From Saccharofermentans sp. (GTDB taxonomy: Bacteria; Bacillota; Clostridia; Saccharofermentanales; Saccharofermentanaceae), in contig JAKSRH010000004.1 in the NCBI GenBank assembly GCA_024403675.1, positions 1-64,000 of the forward strand: a stretch of 64,000 nt of DNA, written 5' to 3'. The position numbers and the translations under genes were made by a program. The notes beneath the pieces are model-generated. The model had not been told where the DNA came from. It was given only the letters and a program-made list of their open reading frames with translations, and did no database searches. The first letter of the stretch is position 1. Each line of letters opens with the position of its first letter. Shown piece by piece: positions 33,073-42,800 of the stretch.

Positions 33073-34344
33073 ATGGGTAGTGAAACAAAAAAGAAGGGGA
33101 AGTTTTCCCTTACAACTAAGATTTTTATCGCATTGATTTTGGGCCTTATTGTTGGTGTTATTTTTAACTTAGCAATCCCAGCTTCTTACGTAAGAGATAC
33201 AGTATTTGTAGATGGTATTTTCTATGTAATTGGTAATGGCTTTATTAAGCTCATGAAGATGCTTGTAGTACCTCTCGTATTTTGCTCACTTGTATGTGGT
33301 GCTTCAGCTATCGGTGATACTAAGTCACTTGGTAAGGTTGGTGGTAAGACTATCGTGTTCTATCTTTGTACTACAGCACTTGCAGTATCTGTAGCTATCG
33401 GTGTAGCTAATGTAATCAAGCCAGGTAAGGGATTCGATATGAGTTCTATTCAGGCTGCTAGTGATGTAACAACAACTGAGACAACAGTTACAGAGACACT
33501 TCTTAATATCATTCCTGATAACCCATTTGGTTCTCTTGCTAACGGCACAATGCTTCAGGTTATTTTCTTTGCACTTATAGTTGGTATTTTGCTTGCTAAG
33601 ATGGGTGAGAAGGCTGAGCTTCTTTCTAACTTTATGAATCAGTGTAATGACCTCATGATGGAGATGACAACACTTGTTATGTCTTTTGCTCCTATTGGCG
33701 TTTTCTGCATGCTTGCTAGAACTTTTGCTAACCTTGGTTTCGACGCTTTCGTACCACTTCTTAAGTACATGGGTAGCGTTGTTCTCGCACTTGGTGTTCA
33801 GCTCTTTGTAGTTTACATGTTCTTCCTTGTTATATTTACAAGACTTAACCCATTTAAGTTCCTTAAGAAGTTCTTCCCAGTTATGGCTTTCGCGTTCTCC
33901 ACATCTACTTCTAATGCGACAATCCCACTTAATATCGACACACTTGAAAGTAAGATTGGTGTTCCTCGTAAGATTGCTTCTTTCACAATTCCGCTTGGTG
34001 CCACAATCAACATGGATGGTACTTCCATCATGCAGGGTGTAGCTGTAGTATTCGCAGCACAGGCATATGGTATTAATCTTGGACTTAAGGGATATGTCAC
34101 AGTAATTGCTACTGCCACTCTCGCATCTATCGGTACTGCTGGTATTCCTTCCGTTGGTCTTGTTACTCTTAGTATGGTATTTGCTTCTGTTGGTCTTCCA
34201 ATCGAGGCTATCGCGATTATTATGGGTATTGATCGAATCCTCGATATGCTCCGTACAGCAGTTAACATCACTGGTGATGCAGTATGTACAACAGTTATTG
34301 CTCATCAGAACAAAGAACTTGATCGTAAGGTCTTTAATTCGTAA
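33073..34344 (+). CDS. Dicarboxylate/amino acid:cation symporter (DAACS family)
   Basis: This is a 423-residue transporter with about eight transmembrane helices and two re-entrant loops. It imports Glu, Asp, Ser/Thr or C4-dicarboxylates with sodium or protons. Family marks are the Ser-rich re-entrant loop FAFSTSTSNATIP, the cation/substrate motif ATINMDGTSIMQG, and the C-terminal IDRILDMLRTAVNITGDAVCT. The Asp and Arg in the last segment contact the substrate in homologues. The exact substrate cannot be told from sequence. The gene starts seven bases after the RmlD-like gene and ends ahead of a clear terminator. Confidence 0.92.
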   Translation: MGSETKKKGKFSLTTKIFIALILGLIVGVIFNLAIPASYVRDTVFVDGIFYVIGNGFIKLMKMLVVPLVFCSLVCGASAIGDTKSLGKVGGKTIVFYLCTTALAVSVAIGVANVIKPGKGFDMSSIQAASDVTTTETTVTETLLNIIPDNPFGSLANGTMLQVIFFALIVGILLAKMGEKAELLSNFMNQCNDLMMEMTTLVMSFAPIGVFCMLARTFANLGFDAFVPLLKYMGSVVLALGVQLFVVYMFFLVIFTRLNPFKFLKKFFPVMAFAFSTSTSNATIPLNIDTLESKIGVPRKIASFTIPLGATINMDGTSIMQGVAVVFAAQAYGINLGLKGYVTVIATATLASIGTAGIPSVGLVTLSMVFASVGLPIEAIAIIMGIDRILDMLRTAVNITGDAVCTTVIAHQNKELDRKVFNS

Positions 34345-34369
34345 TCGAGCACTGTTTTAGTTAATAAGA

Positions 34370-34406
34370 AAGCCCGCTGAATTTATGAAGTTCGGCGGGC
34401 TTTTTT
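34370..34406 (+). terminator. Rho-independent terminator between convergent genes
   Basis: GCCCGCTGAA pairs with TTCGGCGGGC across a loop of about seven bases, followed by six T residues (34401-34406). A-rich sequence on the other side (AATAAGAAA) lets it work weakly in the reverse direction too, for the nifS-nifU transcript that ends at 34452. Confidence 0.9.
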
Positions 34407-34451
34407 GTGTTTTGTTGAAAAGTAGAAAGTGTTTTCAGAATATATGAAAAA

Positions 34452-34883
34452 TCAGTCGTGGCAGTGCGCACACTCCACATCGTCAGGAATCAAATCGTGG
34501 TCATACTCGATATTATTACGTGTGTAATAATCCTTAAGGGCTGACTTGATAGCCTGTTCAGCGAGAACAGAACAGTGAATCTTGTGAGCAGGAAGACCAT
34601 CCAGAGCCTCTGTAACGGCCTTGTTAGTGAGGTTAAGAGCCTCCGATAGAGGCTTGCCTTTGATAAGCTCTGTAGCCATAGATGAGGAGGCAATAGCGCT
34701 ACCACATCCGAAAGTCTCAAACTTAACATCTACAATAATGTCGTTTTCAATCTTGAGATAAATCTTCATGATATCTCCGCACTTGGCATTACCAACTTCT
34801 CCAATTGCGTCTGCGTCTTCAATTGCTCCAACATTTCTTGGGTTTCTAAAGTGATCCATTACCTTATCGCTATAAAGTGCCAT
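34452..34883 (-). CDS. Iron-sulfur cluster scaffold protein (NifU/IscU-like)
   Basis: This 143-residue scaffold assembles Fe-S clusters from sulfur supplied by the adjacent cysteine desulfurase. The three conserved cluster Cys are in NAKCGD, GCGSAIAS and IHCSVLAE. The start MALYSDKVMDHFRNPRNVG is typical. A C-terminal extension (DDVECAHCHD) holds two more Cys and two His, which may bind metal and is not part of the core fold. GGAGG lies seven bases before the ATG. It is the second gene of the minus-strand nifS-nifU operon. Confidence 0.92.
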   Translation of the reverse strand: MALYSDKVMDHFRNPRNVGAIEDADAIGEVGNAKCGDIMKIYLKIENDIIVDVKFETFGCGSAIASSSMATELIKGKPLSEALNLTNKAVTEALDGLPAHKIHCSVLAEQAIKSALKDYYTRNNIEYDHDLIPDDVECAHCHD

Positions 34884-34901
34884 ATAAATACCTCCAGTAA
34901 A

Positions 34902-36092
34902 TTACAAGATAAATTCTCTTTTGCCGTTAACTAAGTCGCGCCAGATAGGGGACATGTTACGTAAATATTCAACAACGCTAGCTACGGACTCAATGATGTA
35001 GTCAATATCGCTTTCTGTGATGTCTTCACCGATACTTAGTCGAAGAGAGCCATGAGCTACGTCGTGCACGCGACCAATAGCAAGAAGCACATGGGAAGGG
35101 TCAAGGGAACCTGATGTACAAGCAGAACCTGAAGATGCAGCGATACCCTTGTCGTCAAGAAGAAGGAGAAGGCTCTCGCCCTCGATACCTTCGAAACAGA
35201 AGTTTACGTTACTTGGGAGACGACTTACTTTGTCTCCATTAAGGGATGAGTGTGGAATTTTGCTAAGTCCTGCAATAAGTCGAGCTCTAAGAGGAAGCAA
35301 ATGACATGTAGTCTTTTCGATATTAGCTACGGCTTCTTCTAAAGCAACCGTCATACCAACAATACCAGGAAGATTTTCAGTTCCTGCACGCTTGCCACGT
35401 TCCTGTGCACCACCTTCAATTATGTTTGTGAGGTTAATGCCTCGGCGACAGTAAAGTGCGCCTACGCCACGTGGACCATGGAACTTGTGAGCTGAAAGGG
35501 AAAGCATGTCAATGTTTTCCTCTTTGACATTAATGTTAATGTGTCCCACAGCCTGAACTGCGTCAGTGTGGAAGATAACATCATGAGCTTTACACACGGC
35601 GCCAATCTCACTTATAGGATAGATAGTACCTATCTCGTTATTGGCATACATAACAGTTACAAGTGCAGTGTCTTCTCTAAGTGCAGCCTCTACCTGTGAA
35701 GCTGTAATAAGTCCTGTAATAGGCTCTACTGGAAGAAGTGTAATCTCAAAGCCTTCTTTAGCGAGCTTATTTAATGTGTGAAGTACTGCGTGGTGTTCTA
35801 CTGATGTAGAGATAATGTGCTTTTTGCCTTTTTTAGCACCAAGATAAGCAGCGGAGATAATGGCTTGATTATCTGCCTCAGATCCACCAGAAGTGAATAA
35901 AATCTCGCGTGGTTCACATCCGAGAATATTTGCCATACGGCTACGAGCATCTTCTAATGCTACTTTGGCTTCCTGACCAAATTCATAAAGGGAAGATGGG
36001 TTGCCGTAGATGCTTTCCATATAAGGAATCATGGCATCAATTGCAGTTCTGGATGTACGGGTTGTTGCTGCATTGTCTGCATATATTTTCAT
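34902..36092 (-). CDS. Cysteine desulfurase (NifS/IscS-like)
   Basis: This 396-residue pyridoxal-phosphate enzyme takes sulfur from Cys to give Ala and an enzyme persulfide for Fe-S cluster assembly. The PLP Lys is in [15 protein letters not shown], the catalytic Cys in [10 protein letters not shown], and the N-terminal motif is [10 protein letters not shown]. Length is normal. AGGAG is eight bases before the ATG, and the NifU-like scaffold follows 18 bases downstream. A TTGACA-containing promoter with an overlapping palindrome lies upstream, suggesting regulation, for example by an IscR-like repressor; none is coded in the window. Confidence 0.93.
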   Translation of the reverse strand: MKIYADNAATTRTSRTAIDAMIPYMESIYGNPSSLYEFGQEAKVALEDARSRMANILGCEPREILFTSGGSEADNQAIISAAYLGAKKGKKHIISTSVEHHAVLHTLNKLAKEGFEITLLPVEPITGLITASQVEAALREDTALVTVMYANNEIGTIYPISEIGAVCKAHDVIFHTDAVQAVGHININVKEENIDMLSLSAHKFHGPRGVGALYCRRGINLTNIIEGGAQERGKRAGTENLPGIVGMTVALEEAVANIEKTTCHLLPLRARLIAGLSKIPHSSLNGDKVSRLPSNVNFCFEGIEGESLLLLLDDKGIAASSGSACTSGSLDPSHVLLAIGRVHDVAHGSLRLSIGEDITESDIDYIIESVASVVEYLRNMSPIWRDLVNGKREFIL

Positions 36093-36133
36093 AAGAAAGT
36101 CTCCTTAAATTTAATTCCTAGTAATCTAATCAG

Positions 36134-36166
36134 ATTTAACAATATAAAACCTATCATGTCAATAGG
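36134..36166 (-). promoter_or_regulatory. nifS promoter with palindromic operator
   Basis: On the minus strand TTGACA (36162-36157) and TTAAAT (36139-36134) are 17 bases apart. The inverted repeat CCTAT...ATAGG (36150-36166, seven-base spacer) covers the -35 element, a common position for a repressor site. The leader to the ATG is about 35 bases. Confidence 0.55.
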
Positions 36167-36198
36167 AATTAGGAAGATATTAAGTGTTAATAACGCAT

Positions 36199-36224
36199 TT
36201 GAAATAGAAACAAAATGGTATAAT
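36199..36224 (+). promoter_or_regulatory. Extended -10 promoter of the lipoprotein gene
   Basis: TGGTATAAT (36216-36224) is an extended -10, with TTGAAA at 36199-36204 at a short 14-base spacing. AAAGGAG and the ATG at 36247 follow. Confidence 0.5.
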
Positions 36225-36246
36225 AGATACAAAGGAGTTAGTACCG

Positions 36247-37650
36247 ATGCATAGGAAAAGTTCAGTATTTTTATCAGTTGTTACCATGATGGCGATGTTG
36301 TTATCCATATCGTCATGTAAGGCTGAGCAGAAATCATTTCCTGAATTTTCTTATCCTGAGGAGACTACAACTGCTACGGTTCAGACTGATGATTCAGATG
36401 ATAGTGTAAGTACAGATATCACTGATAATATTTATGAGATATCCATGGCGGTACCTTATTCTCAGCAGACCATGAATAGGCTTTTGAAGCTTTATTATTT
36501 AAAGACTTCTGAGATTATGCCTGATGATACTACTGGCGCTAGTATTAATTTGGATTATTTGGATTCTATTACCACACCTTGGATTATTGATGTAATTAAT
36601 ATTCCTAGTGAGGGTGTTGGTATATCTGCTATTAAGTCTTGGTATGACTCTGGTGTAGTGCCTGATGTTTACTTGGTAAATGATTTGGATACAGTAATTG
36701 AAGCTGGGTATGCTCAGCCTCTTGGTAATTATATTGGCTCTTTAAGCATGAGTTCTTCTGGTATCTATGGCAGTGCACTAGTTTCTTGTATGGATAGTGA
36801 AGGTGCATATGGTATTCCTCTTTATCAGTCATTCATGCTTATGTATGGTAACAAGGATTACTATACTGAGGATGGCATACTTCAGTTTAGATGTAGTTTT
36901 GATGATTTCCGTGAGTATCTTGAGGCTCTTGACGCTACTTATAACCAGGATGAAGAGGTGATGGTACCTCTTTCTAGAGGATATGAATTTATTCCTTATA
37001 TTACTGGTGGTTCATACATGCTTATGGATGAATACCTAAGTGATAATTCTGATGTTGATGAACTATTAACACAGGATATTGATTTTATTGATAGCCTTTA
37101 TGAGGCTGGACTTACTAAGGATACGGACATTGATGGTTCTGATCCTACTATTACAAGATGTGGTGCACTTTGGATTGATTCTACTTCTAATATGCTTAGA
37201 TGGAGTGCGTATTATCCTGATAGCATCTACTATTCCTTGATCCCTACAGAGTCTGATACAGATGACCTTAAGCTATATGCTTCTGTATATCCACTTTGTC
37301 TTTCTACTAAGAGTCAAGATAAGGATTTTGCCGCTAACTTTGCAGCATTTATCTGTATGGACACAGATGCGTTGATGCTTCTAGAAAGACTTGAACCACA
37401 GATTGGTTATTATCCTGTTTGTGATTCAGATATGCTTTGGGACATGATTTGTGATAATGATGAATTTGGTAGTGTTGCTATGATGCTTCGTCAGAATGTT
37501 CAAAATAGTGTTTATTGTCCTACTTTGGGAAGTCTTTATGAGCAGCAGGTAAATGACTATTGTTCTTCCTATGCTTCTAGATATTCAGAATCGGAGCAAG
37601 CTGAAGAGGAAGAGCCTTTCGAATTTAGTTTGGAGGATATAGCTCCATGA
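36247..37650 (+). CDS. Lipoprotein resembling extracellular solute-binding proteins
   Basis: The protein has 467 residues. The signal sequence ends in a lipobox (LSISSC) that places the lipid-bound Cys at about residue 19. A Thr/Asp-rich spacer follows, then an alpha/beta region with the flow of family 1 solute-binding proteins (AIKSWYDSGVVPDVYLVNDLDTVIEAGYAQPLGNYI, later WIDSTSNMLRWSAYYPDSIYYSLIPTES, and FAANFAAFICMD). No permease or ATPase genes are adjacent, so transport is uncertain. The C-terminus is acidic. The gene overlaps the Ogt fusion gene by four bases (ATGA). Confidence 0.65.
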   Translation: MHRKSSVFLSVVTMMAMLLSISSCKAEQKSFPEFSYPEETTTATVQTDDSDDSVSTDITDNIYEISMAVPYSQQTMNRLLKLYYLKTSEIMPDDTTGASINLDYLDSITTPWIIDVINIPSEGVGISAIKSWYDSGVVPDVYLVNDLDTVIEAGYAQPLGNYIGSLSMSSSGIYGSALVSCMDSEGAYGIPLYQSFMLMYGNKDYYTEDGILQFRCSFDDFREYLEALDATYNQDEEVMVPLSRGYEFIPYITGGSYMLMDEYLSDNSDVDELLTQDIDFIDSLYEAGLTKDTDIDGSDPTITRCGALWIDSTSNMLRWSAYYPDSIYYSLIPTESDTDDLKLYASVYPLCLSTKSQDKDFAANFAAFICMDTDALMLLERLEPQIGYYPVCDSDMLWDMICDNDEFGSVAMMLRQNVQNSVYCPTLGSLYEQQVNDYCSSYASRYSESEQAEEEEPFEFSLEDIAP

Positions 37651-38723
37651 GAAAGTATCTTGCAGCAGACGAATTCCTTCGCAAAGTAAAAATTAGCGAT
37701 GCGAATATCCTTGTAAAAGAGGGTGTGCTGCAGATGTCTGTAAAAAACGCACAGGAGCTTATTAGAGTAGCGTCTCTAGATAATGGCGTTGATGGATATA
37801 TTGGCGAGAACATTTATATTCAGGTCACATCATCAGCTGACGATATCTCTCGTAAGATGATTAAGATTTATTCTCTTATTTCTGACGAACATGTGCTTTT
37901 CGAGTGCATGGATGAACTTATGCGTAAGCTTTTCTTTAAAGAGGATGCGCGCAAGGTGTCTATTCTTATTACTAGTAGCGAAGTAATGTTAGATGAAGTT
38001 CTATGCGAAATAGGCTTTATGCAAGAAGCTTTACTTAGAGATGAGATTTGTAAAGTGGTAGATGGCCGTAAGGTGTACGAGGACGCTGGTCTTTATAGTA
38101 TCCAGAGAAGTGAGTATAAGGGATATAACGTTTGCTTTGTGCCATTTCAAAGAGGTGTGGTGGCAATTACTGGCGGAATTACTTACGTGGATGGCTTGTA
38201 TTTCTTATCTTACGAGGAAGCTATAGAGGATAGCTACATAGCAGAGTGTGCGTGGTATCAAGGTATTACTGACGATGATGCCAAAGTTCTACCACGAAAG
38301 GATTACCCATGGGATATGTTGCCAGAGGAGTTTTCCTTCATGCCACCAGAATTAATCAGAGCTAATGAAGAAGTTAAGGAGTATTTTCATAAGCAGCGCC
38401 AGAACTTCGATATTAGTGTGAAAATTCACGAAAGTACACCATTCCAGCTCCAGGTGTGGGACAAGCTTAAAAGTATCCCTTATGGTGTTACTGTTAGTTA
38501 CGAAGATATTGCCTTGGAGATTTCTGATAATGACCTTCAAAGGGCACGTAAACTTACACGTGCTGTAGGTAAGGCTTGTAGTGAAAATCCAGTTCCGATA
38601 ATAGTGCCATGTCATAGAGTTATTGGTAAAAATGGTCGTTTGGTGGGCTTTTCCGGGGGAATTGAATTTAAAGATTTTCTCCTTCAAAATGAGCTCTTTG
38701 CTACTGCTTTGCCACTAAATTAA
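37647..38723 (+). CDS. O6-alkylguanine-DNA alkyltransferase fused to a GNAT-like N-terminal domain
   Basis: The protein has 358 residues. Residues about 265-355 are a complete Ogt/MGMT domain: FQLQVWDKLKSIPYGVTVSYEDIA, the helix with RAVGKACSENP, and the active-site PCHRVIG with Cys322, which accepts the alkyl group once in a suicide repair reaction. The N-terminal 200 residues resemble a degenerate GNAT acetyltransferase (LCEIGFMQEALLRDEICKVVDGRKVYEDAGLYS) and lack a clear acetyl-CoA loop. A linker with YPWDMLPEEFSFMPPELIRAN lies between. Standard Ogt proteins have a different, shorter N-terminal domain, so this fusion is unusual. The start overlaps the lipoprotein stop, with GGAGG ten bases upstream. 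Confidence 0.75.
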   Translation: MRKYLAADEFLRKVKISDANILVKEGVLQMSVKNAQELIRVASLDNGVDGYIGENIYIQVTSSADDISRKMIKIYSLISDEHVLFECMDELMRKLFFKEDARKVSILITSSEVMLDEVLCEIGFMQEALLRDEICKVVDGRKVYEDAGLYSIQRSEYKGYNVCFVPFQRGVVAITGGITYVDGLYFLSYEEAIEDSYIAECAWYQGITDDDAKVLPRKDYPWDMLPEEFSFMPPELIRANEEVKEYFHKQRQNFDISVKIHESTPFQLQVWDKLKSIPYGVTVSYEDIALEISDNDLQRARKLTRAVGKACSENPVPIIVPCHRVIGKNGRLVGFSGGIEFKDFLLQNELFATALPLN

Positions 38724-38802
38724 TCCAACGGACAAATTGTAATATTTATCTCCTTTAATGTCTGTTAGACTATATTCACTTGAATACTTAAGAGGTGAAA
38801 AA

Positions 38803-39873
38803 ATGTCTACTAAGACTAAGGTTGTAAGAGTAGGAAATGTGCTTCTCGGAGGCGGTAATCCAATTGCTATTCAGTCCATGAATAACACCAATACTGCTGA
38901 TGTTAAGGCTACTTTGGAGCAGATTTATAAGCTTGCTGATGCTGGTTGTGATATTACGCGCGTCACTGTACCTGATATGGAAGCTGCTAATGCACTTAAG
39001 GAGATTACAGCTAAGTCACCAATCCCTGTTGTAGCTGATATCCATTTCGACTACAGACTTGCAATTGAAGCTGCCAAGAATGGTGCTGCTAAGATTAGAA
39101 TTAATCCTGGTAACATTGGTGGAGAAGAAAAGCTTCGTATGGTTGCTCAGACTTGCAAGGAGAGAGGACTTCCTATTAGAGTAGGCGTTAATTCCGGTTC
39201 TATTGATCGTAAGCTTGTAGAACAGTACGGTGGAGTATGTGCAGAGAATATGACTATTAGTGCGCTTGGTGCCGTGAAGCTTCTTGAAGATGTTGATTTT
39301 GATGACATTGTAATTAGTATCAAATCTAGTAGTCCTAAGCTTACAATAGACACTTATAGAACAATTGCTTCTAAGTGTAATTATCCTCTTCATGTGGGAG
39401 TTACTGAGGCAGGCACACCTTGGGAAGGTGCTATTAAGTCTGCAGTAGGTATTGGTACACTTCTTGCTGAAGATATTGGCGATACAATTAGAGTATCTTT
39501 GACAGGAGATCCAGTAGAAGAGATTAGAGCTGGTATAAGTATCCTTAAGGCACTTGACCTTCGTAAAGGCGGAATCACTTTCGTGTCATGCCCAACATGT
39601 GGTAGAACACAGGTTCCTCTTATTGAACTTGCTCAGGAAGTGGAGAAGAGAATTTCTGGACTTCCTTATGATCTTAAAGTGGCAATTATGGGCTGTGTTG
39701 TAAATGGTCCTGGAGAAGCTAGAGAGGCTGATATCGGCCTTGCTGGTGGTAAAGGCGAGTTCTTATTATTCCGTCACGGAGAGTCTATCCGTAAGATTAG
39801 TGCTGATAATGTGCTTGAAGAGTTTACTAATGAAGTAATCAAGTTGGGCGAAGAAAAATTATCTAAGTTATAA
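38803..39873 (+). CDS. ispG: (E)-4-hydroxy-3-methylbut-2-enyl-diphosphate synthase
   Basis: This 356-residue Fe-S enzyme of the non-mevalonate isoprenoid pathway converts MEcPP to HMBPP. An N-terminal TIM-barrel half (PIAIQSMNNTNTADV, VADIHFDYRLA, KIRINPGNIG) is followed by the cluster-binding end with Cys in FVSCPTCGRTQ and GCVVNGPGEA. The ATG at 38803 is chosen because AGAGGTG lies just upstream. An earlier in-frame ATG at 38758 would add 15 residues with no family counterpart. polC follows nine bases later, so they are cotranscribed. Confidence 0.95.
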   Translation: MSTKTKVVRVGNVLLGGGNPIAIQSMNNTNTADVKATLEQIYKLADAGCDITRVTVPDMEAANALKEITAKSPIPVVADIHFDYRLAIEAAKNGAAKIRINPGNIGGEEKLRMVAQTCKERGLPIRVGVNSGSIDRKLVEQYGGVCAENMTISALGAVKLLEDVDFDDIVISIKSSSPKLTIDTYRTIASKCNYPLHVGVTEAGTPWEGAIKSAVGIGTLLAEDIGDTIRVSLTGDPVEEIRAGISILKALDLRKGGITFVSCPTCGRTQVPLIELAQEVEKRISGLPYDLKVAIMGCVVNGPGEAREADIGLAGGKGEFLLFRHGESIRKISADNVLEEFTNEVIKLGEEKLSKL

Positions 39874-39881
39874 GGAATAAT

Positions 39882-42800
39882 ATGAAACAAATAGCTCAAA
39901 TGATGAATTTTCCAAGTTCTTGTACTAAAGGACTTGATAGTCTCGTTGTCGAGAAGATTGATATGTTTAGAACAACAAATACGATTAGCATTGTTGTTTC
40001 TCATCTTGATATGATTTCAGAAGAGAATAACCTTGTTTCTTTTGTTGAGACATTATCTTCTAAGACTTCATGCAAAATTAATATCAAATTTATTGGTGTA
40101 AATAGCAGTAATTTAGCATCTGCTATTACTAGTTTGCAGCCATATATCGCTTATTGCTTAAAGGATATTAAGTACTTTAATGAGTGTAGCTTAAGCTATG
40201 TTAGTGATGATACTGGCAGTAAGGTAGTAGTTAGTTGTGGCACTGTATGTTATGAACTTATGGATGAATCAGGCCGTAAGAATATTAATACTGCCTTGGA
40301 TTCCTTTATGCAGAATGTTCTTTGCATTAATCCTGTGCCAGTAGAGTTCTACATTAATGACGCCGATGATGACTATGTATATCCAGATCCTGCAGAAGCA
40401 GCCCCAGCATATCCAGCTGAGGATGACTATTATTCTTATCAGCCAGTAATTCCACAGGAAATCTATGACAGCATGAGAGAAGCTGAGGCAAAAGCTGTTG
40501 AAAAGCAAGCTCAGAAGGAAAAGTCTGAGGATAAGGAAGAACTTGACCCAGAGTCTTGGCTTGCTAAAGCTAAGAAGCAGCAGGCTGAAAATAAGAAGGA
40601 AAATAGTGGTTTCGATTATAGAAATGTACAGAAAAATGCCGATTCCTTGTTCGGTCGAGTTAAGGCCGGCGTAGCATCTTATAACATTAAGGATGTTACT
40701 GATGGTATGGGTCTTATTAATATTGCTGGCCAGCTCACTTTTACAGATGATCTCAAGTTAAGTAAGACAGGTAACTGCGTAATTGCCAAGTTTAATATCA
40801 TTGATAAGACTGGTGGTATTGCAGGTATCATGTTTGTTAAGCCTGAGCAGGCTGATGAATTCGGTTCTAAGTTCAAAAAGGGTGGTTATGCTGGTTTCCA
40901 AGGCATTCCACAGATTAATAGAGGCGAGTTTAATTTTAAGGTAGATGGTATTTTTGAAGCTAAGAAGCCATCTGGTCGTAAGGACTACGCTGACTATAAG
41001 AGAGTAGAACTTCATGTCCACTCTAAGATGAGTGAGAAGGACGCTGTATCTGAGCCTTCTGACATTATGAAGCTTGCAGCATCCTTTGGACATAGAGCAT
41101 GTGCCATCACTGACCATGGTAATGTACAGGCTTTCCCAGATGCTTATAACACAGCATGTGGCCTTAAGGTAGGAGATACTGAAGAGCAGTTTAAGTCTAT
41201 TCTTGGATGTGAGGGATATCTTGTAGATGATGGTCCTACTATCGTTTATAACCTTCCTTACGACGAAGAGAAGCGTCGCTCTATTGGCTCATTCGTATCT
41301 ATTACTATCGAGACTACTGGTAAGGATTCTTGTACTGACACAATCCTTAAGGTAGCGGCATCAAAATATAGACTTAAGAACTATCTTGGTGTACGTGAGG
41401 AAGAAGAGGGTGAGTCTGATGAAGATGCTATCGCATTTTCTAAGAACGATATCGACACATCGCTTTGGGAGCCAGAAGAGATTCCAGAGAAGCTTCGTGA
41501 CGAGAATATCGCTATCGAAAGTAAAGGCATCGTAGATAACTCTGTTCATGTATTAAATATCGAGCAGCAAGTAGAATCTATTTATTCTGAAGATGGTGTA
41601 GAAGTAATTCCTGATACTATCGTATTCGAGCATGTAGCTGATTTCTATGCTGAAGTAGAGGATATTATTTATCCTGGTTCTGGTGAGCCATGTGATTCTT
41701 ACTTTAGAATGGGCGAACTTGTTAAGTTTATCGGTGATTCATATATTACTGGTCCTAATATCTTCGAGACTTTGGGATTTTTAAGAAGAGCTGGTTTTGG
41801 TATCAATATCGAGGACCACGTTTACTACAGAAATAAATTTTTGCAGCCAGCAATTTGCCTTGAGGATGTTGTTAGATATGGCTACGAAGATTATAAGGGC
41901 AAGGATGTGCTTACTGTAGTTAGTGAGATGGGTATTAAGCAGGACGAAAGTGGTGACGAGCCTCTTCTCGCAGATTGTAAAAACGCTGCTGCAATCCTTG
42001 CTAAGTATCTTGCTGATAAGGCAGAAGTTAACCCAACTAAGCTTAATAAGGCTATTGGTCATTTAAGTGAGGACCAGATTAAGTCAAAGCAGTGTAAGGC
42101 TTATCACGTTATTTACCTTGCTAGAAATAATCTTGGTCTTTATAACATGTACAACATTGTATCTGAGGCTAATATCCATTATTTCTACTTTAGACCTCGT
42201 ACACCAAAGAGTATGCTTAAGTACTTTAGCTCCTCCATGATTGTTGGTGGTGCTTGTGAGCGTGGCGAAATTTATCGTCATGTTATGTCTACTTATAAAG
42301 CTTGTGGTAAGAGCCGTGAGGTAGCTTTTGGTACACTTTGTGCTGACGAGAAGATGGCAGATATTATGAGCCTTTACGATTATGTGGAGATTCAGCCTAT
42401 TTGTAATAACATCTTCATGACTCGTGAGGACCCGCAGAAGTCTGATACAGGTAATGTACCTGTTAATAGAGAGGATATCGTAATTATTAACGAGCTCCTT
42501 GTGCAACTTGCGGATTACTATGGTAAGCCATGCTGTGCTACAACTGACTCCCACTTCCTCGAAAAGGATGACGGACGTTACCGTAAGCTTCTTCTCTTTG
42601 ATATGGGATTTGCAGACGCTGACCAGCAGTCTGACCTTTATTTCAGAACTACGGACGAAATGCTTGATGAGTTCAGTTACCTTGGCGAAGATAAAGCTTT
42701 CGAGGTCGTTGTAACTAATACTAATAAGATTGCAGATATGATTGAGTATGGTATCAAGCCATTCCCATCAGGTACTTATCCGCCAATTATTTCTCGTGCG

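Noticed and set aside
33325-34305. Long minus-strand open frame (326 codons) opposite the dicarboxylate symporter gene
   Set aside because: It is a shadow of a well-supported transporter. The translation is Cys/Asn/Lys-rich with no domain, and such frames arise because the sense strand avoids codons that read as stops on the other strand.
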